A stretch of DNA of 12,806 nt from Elusimicrobia bacterium RBG_16_66_12. GTDB taxonomy: Bacteria > Elusimicrobiota > Elusimicrobia > UBA1565 > UBA9628. Below the pieces are notes generated by a model. That model was given only the letters and a program-made list of their open reading frames with translations. It had not been told where the DNA came from and did no database searches. The position numbers were made by a program, and so were the translations under genes. Within the stretch, counting starts at the first letter, position 1, and every line of letters begins with the position of its first letter. Location: contig MGUL01000128.1 in NCBI GenBank assembly GCA_001800005.1, forward strand, positions 422-13,227, read 5' to 3'. This document shows, in pieces, positions 1 through 5,922 of this stretch.

Positions 1-474
1 GCCGTGGTCCTGGCCGGAGACCGCCGCCCGGGCCGAGCCCGCGCGGAGATCGTCGACTCGGCCAGTGCGCTCCTGCCGGACTCGCTCGACGTCATGGGCT
101 GGGACTTTACCGATCAGGGCATGCGTCTGGTCCTCTCTCCAAGGGCCGTCACGCTCGTCGAAGACAGCTTCGCCGGCGCGGTGAAGCCGTTCCTCGCGCG
201 CCGCGGCCTCGCGACGGGAGACATTGAGCACTTCCTGCTCCACCCCGGCAGCGCCAAGATCCTCGACGCTTGCGAGCGCTCGCTCGGAATCGGCGCGGAC
301 AAGACGCGGCTGTCTCGGGACTTCCTCGCAGAAAACGGAAACCTGTCCTCTTCCTCCCTCCTCTTCATCCTTCGCGACGCCGTCGAGAAAGCAGCGCCAC
401 GACCGGGCTCTCACGGGCTCATGGCCGCGTTCGGTCCCGGGTTCGCCTGCGAACTCCTGCTTTTACGGTTCTAA
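1..474 (+). CDS. Type III polyketide synthase, C-terminal part (5' end cut by window)
   Basis: Enzymes of this family (chalcone/stilbene synthase type) extend an acyl-CoA or acyl-ACP starter with malonyl-CoA and cyclise the product without a carrier protein. The visible 158 codons cover the C-terminal thiolase-fold half. HPGSAKILDACERSLGI carries the catalytic His (codon at 241-243). ENGNLSSSSLLF carries the catalytic Asn exactly 33 residues later, the same spacing as His303/Asn336 of plant chalcone synthase. AFGPGFACELLLL matches the family's C-terminal G-F-G-P-G strand. The active-site Cys would lie upstream of the window. The frame is open to base 1, so the GTG at 4 is not taken as the start. 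A promoter-bearing gap separates it from the fatty-acid genes, but the shared strand and biochemistry suggest a common pathway. Family call is firm; the product cannot be read from this half. Confidence 0.88.
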   Translation, partial: AVVLAGDRRPGRARAEIVDSASALLPDSLDVMGWDFTDQGMRLVLSPRAVTLVEDSFAGAVKPFLARRGLATGDIEHFLLHPGSAKILDACERSLGIGADKTRLSRDFLAENGNLSSSSLLFILRDAVEKAAPRPGSHGLMAAFGPGFACELLLLRF

Positions 475-494
475 CAACCGACGAACATCCCGTT

Positions 495-508
495 TTGACC
501 CCGGTCAA
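495..508. promoter_or_regulatory. Candidate FNR/CRP-family operator (TTGAC-N4-GTCAA)
   Basis: TTGACCCCGGTCAA has half-sites TTGAC and GTCAA separated by four bases, the layout of FNR/FixK/Dnr-type sites (FNR consensus TTGAT-N4-ATCAA). Its centre is about 43.5 bp upstream of the transcription start predicted from the -10 at 533-538, near the -41.5 position of class II activator sites. It lies in the only sizeable gap before the fatty-acid gene string. The match is seen in sequence; the regulator is inferred. Confidence 0.4.
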
Positions 509-529
509 TGCTTGGGAGCACGCGAATCA

Positions 530-538
530 TGGTAAAAT
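530..538 (+). promoter_or_regulatory. Extended -10 promoter upstream of the FabI-like gene
   Basis: TGGTAAAAT is a TGn extension plus a 5/6 match to TATAAT. A poor -35 candidate, TTGGGA at 512-517, lies 15 bp upstream, so the promoter probably relies on the TGn motif or an activator. The last base of the hexamer is seven bases from the ATG at 546, which places the predicted start of transcription at or next to the start codon. There is no Shine-Dalgarno, so a leaderless message is plausible. Confidence 0.5.
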
Positions 539-545
539 CACCGGG

Positions 546-1514
546 ATGAACGATAAAAATCCGCTCGATTTCCACGGGACCGGCCTCTGGGCCGTCATAT
601 TAGGTGGTTCGTCGGGGTTCGGGCTCGCGACGGCTAAACGCCTGGCGCGCGCCGGCTTCAACATCCTCATCGGCCATAAAGACAAAGAAGGCGCCGTCGA
701 GACCGTCATCAAGCCCCATTTCGACGAGATCCGGGCCTGCGGCGTGCAGCTCGTCACCCACAACGTCAACCTTTTCGACGAGGACGGCCGCGGCGAGGTC
801 TTCGAGAGCATCGCGGCCAAGGCCGGCCCCGGCAAGGTGCACCTTTTCATGCAGTCCATCGCGGCGGGCTCATGCCGGCTGATGATCGACGACAAGACCC
901 CCGACTTCCGCGGCCAGGCGATCAAGGGCCTGGCCGAAGCCCTCGGCCTCCCCCCCGAGAAGGTCAAGGCCGCCGTCAACGCCGCCTTCCATGACAAGGG
1001 CTGCGACGCCCTGCACACTTTGGCCGACTCGCGCATCCCGTACCGCGAGGAACTCCTGACCCAGCAGGACCTCGAGCGCACGGTGTTCATGATGGGCTAC
1101 GACTACCTGCTGTGGGGCCGGGAGCTCTGCAAGGAAGGCCTTCTCTCAAAAACGGCCAGGTTGGTCGCGATGACCAGCGAGGGGAACGCAGTGGCCTGGA
1201 AGGGCTACGCCGCCGTCTCCGCGGCCAAGACCGCGCTCGAGGCCTCCTGCCGCGCGATGGCCATCGAGCTGGCCCCCTACGGCGTCACCTCCAACATCAT
1301 CCAGGCCGGCATCACCGACACGCCGGCCGGCAACGCGATCCCGAACTTCGACCTGATGAAGGCCCAGGCCCGCATCCGCAACCCGTTCCATCGCCTGACC
1401 ACCCCCGAGGACGTCGCCGAGGTCATCCTGGGGCTGTGCGGCCCGACACTGCGCTGGGCCAACGGCGCCATCATCCGCATGGACGGCGGCGAAGCGATCT
1501 CTGGCCTGGCATGA
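546..1514 (+). CDS. Atypical SDR, FabI-like enoyl-[acyl-carrier-protein] reductase
   Basis: A 322-residue short-chain dehydrogenase/reductase. The dinucleotide-binding loop is GGSSGFG (residues 20-26). The active site is Tyr221 and Lys228 with six residues between them, the Y-x6-K spacing of enoyl-ACP reductases FabI/FabL rather than the Y-x3-K of ordinary SDRs. MQSIAAG (102-108) matches the FabI HSI region, and the tail ANGAIIRMDGGEAI is the usual SDR end. It is about 60 residues longer than E. coli FabI; the extra length lies around 108-180. The position equivalent to FabI Tyr146 appears to be Ser211. The likely role is reducing the enoyl thioester at the end of each elongation cycle. The frame is open back to 270, but ATG 546 is chosen because earlier starts overlap the PKS gene and ATG 546 directly follows a promoter. 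The stop overlaps the next start (ATGA). Substrate is inferred. Confidence 0.72.
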   Translation: MNDKNPLDFHGTGLWAVILGGSSGFGLATAKRLARAGFNILIGHKDKEGAVETVIKPHFDEIRACGVQLVTHNVNLFDEDGRGEVFESIAAKAGPGKVHLFMQSIAAGSCRLMIDDKTPDFRGQAIKGLAEALGLPPEKVKAAVNAAFHDKGCDALHTLADSRIPYREELLTQQDLERTVFMMGYDYLLWGRELCKEGLLSKTARLVAMTSEGNAVAWKGYAAVSAAKTALEASCRAMAIELAPYGVTSNIIQAGITDTPAGNAIPNFDLMKAQARIRNPFHRLTTPEDVAEVILGLCGPTLRWANGAIIRMDGGEAISGLA

Positions 1515-2521
1515 AGGCGACCTTCGACATCCTCGGGATGGGCTGGTCCCTGCCCAAGACCGAAATCGACAACGAGTTCCTTCATAAGGAGGTGGGCCTC
1601 CGGATCCCCCCCCGCTGGGCGATGTCGCGTCTCGGCATCTCGAAGCGCTACTCCTGCCTCTCGAAGGAGTACATCGTCAAGACCAAGAACGCCGACCCCG
1701 TGCAGGCGATGATCCACGCCCGCGCCAACGGCGTCACGCCGGTGACGCTCGGCGTCGAGGCGGCGCGGATGGCGCTCGAGCGCGCAGGCGTCAAGCCCGA
1801 GCAGGTCGGCATGATCGTCTGCAACTGCGACTTCCCCTTCGATATCGCGCCGGGCGCGGCCTGCTTCATCGCCAAGGACCTCGGCGTCGGCAACGGCCCG
1901 CACATGGACGTCAACACGGCCTGCTCCTCCTTCGCGCGGCACATGAAGATCCTCGGTGACACGCGCCCCGAGGCCTGGCCCGAGTACGTCCTCACCATCC
2001 AGACCGGCTGCTACACCACGCGCACCAGCTACGCGAGCGACTGCTTCGACGGCTACATCTGGGGGGACGGGGCGGCCGCCCAGGTCTGTTCTTATAAACG
2101 CACCGGTGTCCTCAAAGTCGAACCGATGTTCTTCGAGACCGACCCGCGCGGCGTCGAGGACGTCAAGGTGGACGGGGTCGCCCACTTCATCCAAGACGGC
2201 ACCAAGGTGCGCGAGTTCTCCATCCGCAAGACCGTCGAGACTTTCGAGGCCATCGCCGCCGCCAAGAAACTCTACGCCGAGGACGTCTACACCGTGACCC
2301 ACCAAGCCAACTCCGTGATGATGGAATCCATCATCGGGCATCTCCGCCTCCCGAAGGAACGCCATATCATGAACGTCCGCGAGCAGGGCAACATCGGCGG
2401 AGCCGGGATGCCCTCGGCCGTCGCGCAGAGGCTGGATTCGCTCAAGAAGGGCGACCAGATCGTGTACGCCGTGATCGGGGCCGGCCTCGCCTGGGGCGGC
2501 GGGCTGATGGAGGTCCGGTAA
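1511..2521 (+). CDS. 3-oxoacyl-ACP synthase III family protein (FabH-like, KAS III)
   Basis: A 336-residue thiolase-fold condensing enzyme. The Cys-His-Asn triad of KAS III is intact: Cys138 in VNTACSSFA, His264 in VTHQAN and Asn294 in QGNIGGAGMPS. The His-to-Asn spacing of 30 equals E. coli FabH (244/274). The C-terminal GAGLAWGGGLMEV is the family's ending. KAS III enzymes condense a primer acyl-CoA with malonyl-ACP to start a chain, and relatives act as acyl-transfer or head-to-head synthases. It is slightly longer than FabH (317), with an unusual stretch around residues 45-75. ATG overlaps the upstream stop by four bases, with no Shine-Dalgarno, which suggests translational coupling. Position next to reductases and dehydratase supports a priming role; primer specificity is not readable. 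Confidence 0.85.
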   Translation: MKATFDILGMGWSLPKTEIDNEFLHKEVGLRIPPRWAMSRLGISKRYSCLSKEYIVKTKNADPVQAMIHARANGVTPVTLGVEAARMALERAGVKPEQVGMIVCNCDFPFDIAPGAACFIAKDLGVGNGPHMDVNTACSSFARHMKILGDTRPEAWPEYVLTIQTGCYTTRTSYASDCFDGYIWGDGAAAQVCSYKRTGVLKVEPMFFETDPRGVEDVKVDGVAHFIQDGTKVREFSIRKTVETFEAIAAAKKLYAEDVYTVTHQANSVMMESIIGHLRLPKERHIMNVREQGNIGGAGMPSAVAQRLDSLKKGDQIVYAVIGAGLAWGGGLMEVR

Positions 2522-2522
2522 C

Positions 2523-3248
2523 ATGGCGGACATCGCCATCGTCACGGGGGCGTCCGGCGGGATCGGCGCGCAGATCGCCAAGACCATCCACGCCAAGTCC
2601 GAGAGCCAACTCAAGGTCTGCATCCATTACAACGGCAACAAGACCGCCGCGGAAGGCGTCCGGGCCGAGATCCCCGGATCGTTCCTCGTCCAAGCGGACC
2701 TCTCGACCGAGTCGGGCCGGAAGACTTTGATGGATGCCGTGCTGGCTCAGGGTGCGCCGTATGTCTTGGTGAATAATGCGGGCATCGACAAGCCCCACGA
2801 GCCCGCGCTGATGGTTTCGGAGGCGTCCTACGACAAGATCATGGATACCAATCTGCGCGGACCCCTGTTCTTGATGCGCGATTTCGCGAAAGAGATGGCG
2901 CGCAACGAAGCCGGAGTGATCGTGAACGTCTCCTCGATCCTGGCCCGCAAGGCAGTCGTCGGCTCCGCGGTCTATCGCGCCTCCAAGGCCGCGCTCGAGG
3001 CCTTGACCCTCCAATTCGCGCATGAATTAGGCCCAAGGGGCCTTCGCGTCGTGGCCGTCGCCCCCGGCTTCATCGAGACCGCGATGACTTCGGCGATCCC
3101 GGAGGAGCAGCGCGCCGGGATCAAGAGGGACGTCGCCCTGGGCGGCTTCGGCTCGCCCGAGGCCGTCGCGGAGACCGTCTGGCACGCCATCGAGAACCAG
3201 TACATGACCGGCTGCGTCCTCCCCGTCGACGGCGGGATGTCCCTCTGA
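2523..3248 (+). CDS. fabG: 3-oxoacyl-ACP reductase (FabG-type SDR)
   Basis: A 241-residue classical SDR that would reduce 3-oxoacyl-ACP to 3-hydroxyacyl-ACP with NADPH. Seen in order: TGASGGIG cofactor loop (8-15), LVNNAG (82-87), Asn110, catalytic Ser138, Tyr151 and Lys155 (YRASK), PGFIETAM, and the C-terminal VLPVDGGMSL. The Ser138/Tyr151/Lys155 numbering is identical to E. coli FabG. The start is preceded by GGAGG at 2509-2513 with a nine-base spacer, inside the end of the upstream gene. The upstream stop is one base away and the downstream ATG overlaps its stop (TGATG), so it is part of the same transcript. The reaction is secure at family level; whether it acts in housekeeping or specialised synthesis depends on context. 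Confidence 0.9.
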   Translation: MADIAIVTGASGGIGAQIAKTIHAKSESQLKVCIHYNGNKTAAEGVRAEIPGSFLVQADLSTESGRKTLMDAVLAQGAPYVLVNNAGIDKPHEPALMVSEASYDKIMDTNLRGPLFLMRDFAKEMARNEAGVIVNVSSILARKAVVGSAVYRASKAALEALTLQFAHELGPRGLRVVAVAPGFIETAMTSAIPEEQRAGIKRDVALGGFGSPEAVAETVWHAIENQYMTGCVLPVDGGMSL

Positions 3249-3670
3249 TGACCCCCGCCGAGGTCCTGAAGCTGCTGCCGCGCGCTCGCCCCGCGCGCTT
3301 CATCGACGAAATCCTGGAACTCGACGCCGAGCATATCACGGCCAAGTACACCTGGCGCGAGGAGGACTGCGCGGGGCATTTCCCGGGCAACCCGGTCGTG
3401 CCCGGAGTGAAGATGCTTGAGATGGGCGTCCAGACCGGCTGCGTCGCCTGGGGACTCTACCTCAACGAGGGCCGGCCTCCTGAGGGAAGCCCGGCCCGGT
3501 CTTTCAGCCGGGTCGAGAAGGGCTCGTTCAAGAAGATGGTCCGTCCGGGCGACACGGTGGTCTGCACCGCGCGCGCGTCGGCCGCCGGCGACGGCCTCAT
3601 CGAGGTCGACGCCGTCTTCTCGGGCGGGCCGCAAGACGGAGAGTCGGCGTTCACAGGAGCCATCCGATGA
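3248..3670 (+). CDS. fabZ: 3-hydroxyacyl-ACP dehydratase (FabZ-like hotdog fold)
   Basis: A 140-residue single hotdog-domain protein. The signature GHFPGNPVVPGVKMLEMG spans residues 43-60 and supplies catalytic His44 and Glu58, 14 residues apart as in FabZ (His49/Glu63 in Pseudomonas). The N-terminal ARPARFIDEILELD corresponds to the substrate-side strand of FabZ. Where housekeeping FabZ usually reads E-A-M-A-Q, this protein has EMGVQTG, a modest divergence. It would dehydrate 3-hydroxyacyl-ACP to the trans-2-enoyl form, feeding the FabI-like reductase. It overlaps FabG by one base (TGATG) and the downstream synthase by four (ATGA). A FabA-type isomerase is unlikely given the length and motif. 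Confidence 0.85.
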   Translation: MTPAEVLKLLPRARPARFIDEILELDAEHITAKYTWREEDCAGHFPGNPVVPGVKMLEMGVQTGCVAWGLYLNEGRPPEGSPARSFSRVEKGSFKKMVRPGDTVVCTARASAAGDGLIEVDAVFSGGPQDGESAFTGAIR

Positions 3671-4983
3671 GCCGCTTCGCGAAGAGGATCGTCGTCACCG
3701 GGATCGGAGCCGTGGCGCCCAACGGGCTCGGAATCTCCGATTACAGAGCCTCGCTGCAGGCCGGCCGCTCGGGCATCGCCCGGCACGAGGAACTCGCGAA
3801 TCTGAGATTCGCCTGCCAGATCGGCGGCAAGCCCCCCGTCGGGCCCGACGAGGCCGAGGCCCTGATCCCCGGCGCCGACCTGGCCAAGCTCAACGAGGCC
3901 ATGGTCTACGCGACCATGGCGGCGGTGGAGGCGGCCCGGATGTCGGGCGTGCCCGTCGACCTCAAGAAGGGCTACAACTCGACGCCCGTCGACTGGGAGA
4001 CCGGAGCCTTCATCGGCTGCGGCATCGGCGGCATGGACACGATGTTCGACGAACTCGGCCCCGTGATGGGCGAGGCCGCGGACCAGGAGCCCGGCATGGG
4101 CTGTCGCCCGATGGGCACCGACATCGTGCCGAAGATCATGGAGAGTTCGGTCTCGGTCGCAGTGGGCAAGTTCCTGGGACTGGGCGGGCAGACGACGACG
4201 AACTCCTCGGCCTGCAATACGGGAACGGAGGCGATATTCGAAGCCTTCAAACATATGCAGCTGGGGTATTGTGATTCCATGTACGCCGGCGGGGCCGAAG
4301 GCACGCACTTCGCGACCTGGTCGGGCTTCGACGCGATGCGAGACGTGCTCTGCTCGAAGTTCAACGAGATGGCCGAGAAAGGCTCCCAGCCGATGGGCGC
4401 CGCCGCCTGCGGCTTCGTGCCCGCGGGCGGCGCCGGCGTGCTGCGCCTGGAGACGCTCGAGCATGCGCGCAAGCGCGGGGCGGCCATCCTCTGCGAGATC
4501 GCTGCCGCCTACTGCAACTCCGGCGGCCAGCGCGACGGCGGCACGATGACCTTCCCCAACCCGGACGGGGTCGCCCGGTGCATTCGGCGGGTCCTCCAGG
4601 ATTCCGGCGTCGACCCTGCCCGGATATCGTTGATCAACGGCCATTTGACCTCGACGGCCGCCGACCCGCGCGAGGTGGGAAGCTGGATCAAGTCCCTGGA
4701 GCTGCCGCTCGACAAGTTCCCGCTGATCCAGTCCACGAAATCCATGATCGGGCACGCCCTCGGCGCCGCGGGAGCCCTCGAGTCCGTCGCCGTCGTCGAC
4801 CAGATCGTCAACGGCTACGTCCACCCCTCGATCAACTGCGAGGAAGTCCACCCCCAAATCCCGATCGGGGCCAGCATCCCCCACGAGATGAGGAAGAAGG
4901 AGCTCGAGTACGTCATCAAGGCCTCCTTCGGCTTCGGAGACGTCAACGGCTGCCTCCTCTTCAAACGATGGGACGGGAAGTAA
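3667..4983 (+). CDS. fabF: 3-oxoacyl-ACP synthase II (FabF-like KAS II)
   Basis: A 438-residue elongating condensing enzyme with the Cys-His-His triad: Cys183 in NSSACNTGTEAI, His326 in INGHLTSTAADP and His363 in STKSMIGHALGAAG, plus Lys358. The spacing between the two His (37) matches E. coli FabF (303/340). The first His motif reads NGHLTST rather than the usual N-A-H-G-T-S-T, an odd substitution next to the active site that may mark a specialised clade. The N-terminal RIVVTGIGAVAPNG and C-terminal ASFGFGDVNGCLLF are standard. A Shine-Dalgarno AGGAG at 3655-3659 sits seven bases before ATG, and the ATG overlaps the dehydratase stop. It would condense acyl-enzyme with malonyl-ACP. The C-to-H spacing (143) is three longer than E. 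coli, so it is not a chain-length factor lacking the Cys. Confidence 0.88.
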   Translation: MSRFAKRIVVTGIGAVAPNGLGISDYRASLQAGRSGIARHEELANLRFACQIGGKPPVGPDEAEALIPGADLAKLNEAMVYATMAAVEAARMSGVPVDLKKGYNSTPVDWETGAFIGCGIGGMDTMFDELGPVMGEAADQEPGMGCRPMGTDIVPKIMESSVSVAVGKFLGLGGQTTTNSSACNTGTEAIFEAFKHMQLGYCDSMYAGGAEGTHFATWSGFDAMRDVLCSKFNEMAEKGSQPMGAAACGFVPAGGAGVLRLETLEHARKRGAAILCEIAAAYCNSGGQRDGGTMTFPNPDGVARCIRRVLQDSGVDPARISLINGHLTSTAADPREVGSWIKSLELPLDKFPLIQSTKSMIGHALGAAGALESVAVVDQIVNGYVHPSINCEEVHPQIPIGASIPHEMRKKELEYVIKASFGFGDVNGCLLFKRWDGK

Positions 4984-4989
4984 TACAAT
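4960..4989 (+). promoter_or_regulatory. Possible internal promoter before the helical protein gene
   Basis: TACAAT (4984-4989, 5/6 to TATAAT) follows the KAS II stop directly, with TTCAAA (4960-4965, 4/6 to TTGACA) 18 bp upstream. The predicted start near 4996 would leave a short leader holding a strong Shine-Dalgarno. This is the largest gap (35 bases) inside the fatty-acid gene string, which is otherwise packed, so extra expression of the downstream genes is plausible. Confidence 0.35.
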
Positions 4990-5002
4990 CTCAGAAGAAT
5001 CC

Positions 5003-5008
5003 AGGAGG
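5003..5008 (+). promoter_or_regulatory. Strong ribosome binding site deciding the start at 5019
   Basis: AGGAGG lies 10 bases before ATG 5019. Another ATG at 5011 is only two bases from the site, is in a different frame and leads to a short open stretch with no recognisable protein. The site therefore supports 5019, or the in-frame ATG at 5028 with a longer spacer. It is the best Shine-Dalgarno in the gene string. Confidence 0.6.
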
Positions 5009-5018
5009 AAATGACACC

Positions 5019-5921
5019 ATGGCATTCATGCGCAAGCAGGCGGTCGTTGAAGCGGCGGACCTCGAGACCCTCACCCCCGAAGAGACGGAGAAGCGGATCA
5101 CCGCGGGCGTCAAGAAGTACGCCACGCACGAGGCCAACTACGCGCAGGCCGACGCGAACACCCCTTATCTCGGACACATCGTCGGCATGGGCATCGAGTC
5201 CTCGAACCTGGCCGACATCACGATGTCGATCGAGCGCCAGTTCCTCACCAAGATGACGACCAAGGCCCCCGTCGCTCCGGGCTCCGCGGACTTCAAGCTC
5301 ACGGCCGGGGAGTTGGGCAAGCTGCGCATCCTCGACGGCCAGGACGCGCTCGCCGCGACCCCCGGACTGTCGGTCAAGATGCTGATGGACCTCGGACACA
5401 TGCCGCGCAACGAGGCCTACCTGCAGAACGTCATGTCCTTCGCCTATGTGATGGCCGTCGGCGACGGCTGGAAGATGGCCGACGCCTTGAGGAAGATGAC
5501 GGCCAAGGCCGAGAAACTCGCCGGCCCCGAGCGCGCCGAAGCGCTGGCAAACCTGAGGACTCTCGCGGCCCAGGCCAAGGACTATGACCTGGTCCTCGCC
5601 GACCCGGCCAAGCTCGCCGCGGCCAAGCAGAAGACCTTCGCCAACGATAAAGCGGCCTGCGATGCCCTCAACAACGAACTGAGCGTGGCCCTCGACAAGA
5701 TCAAGGGGCTCTCCGCCGGCGGCGACGCCGCCGCGCTCGCCAAGCTCCGCACCGAGGAGGCCGAGATCAGGACGCGTCTGAAGATGAGCGCGGCCAAGCT
5801 GCGCGTCTCCCAGGAGGTCGCCGAGGCCGCGGGCCGGCGCCGCCCCGTCGAGGACGCGAAGGTCGATTCGGTGCGCAAGGCCATGCAGGAGGCCGTCGTC
5901 CAGGCCTTGAAGCTCTCGTAA
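5019..5921 (+). CDS. Unrecognised 300-residue helical protein in the lipid gene cluster
   Basis: I do not recognise a family. The protein is rich in Ala, Lys, Glu and Leu, has one Cys (214), no signal peptide and no membrane segment, so it should be cytosolic. Residues 10-80 contain charged helix-like stretches and a possible conserved core around YLGHIVGMGIESSNLAD (50-66). Residues 95-160 look like a second compact unit (GLSVKMLMDLGHMPRNEAYL, then FAYVMAVGDGWKMADAL). Residues 155-300 are almost continuously helix-forming with heptad-like Leu/Ala spacing, suggesting a coiled coil, and end in a basic patch GRRRPVED. No DSL phosphopantetheine motif is present, so it is not a carrier protein. 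It has the best ribosome binding site of the cluster and is followed one base later by the acyltransferase gene. A scaffold or accessory factor for the synthase is only a guess. Confidence 0.8.
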   Translation: MAFMRKQAVVEAADLETLTPEETEKRITAGVKKYATHEANYAQADANTPYLGHIVGMGIESSNLADITMSIERQFLTKMTTKAPVAPGSADFKLTAGELGKLRILDGQDALAATPGLSVKMLMDLGHMPRNEAYLQNVMSFAYVMAVGDGWKMADALRKMTAKAEKLAGPERAEALANLRTLAAQAKDYDLVLADPAKLAAAKQKTFANDKAACDALNNELSVALDKIKGLSAGGDAAALAKLRTEEAEIRTRLKMSAAKLRVSQEVAEAAGRRRPVEDAKVDSVRKAMQEAVVQALKLS

Positions 5922-5922
5922 G

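Noticed and set aside
495..508. The palindrome as an intrinsic terminator for the type III PKS
   Set aside because: The loop would be only two to four bases, the stem is short and no T-run follows; an operator fits better.
270..545. Upstream extension of the FabI-like frame to 270
   Set aside because: The extension overlaps the PKS gene, has Arg/Ser-rich shadow composition and runs through the promoter region; homologous SDR sequence begins only after 546.
3457..5025. Long antisense open frame opposite the KAS II and dehydratase genes (and similar ones at 1277-2623, 5767-7293 and 10777-12789)
   Set aside because: High third-position GC leaves complementary frames open. The translations are Gly/Arg/Val-rich without motifs, and the sense strand encodes clear enzymes there.
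5019..5921. The helical protein as an acyl carrier protein or fused ACP
   Set aside because: There is no D-S-L/I phosphopantetheine site, the protein is far longer than an ACP, and its helices are Lys/Ala-rich rather than strongly acidic.
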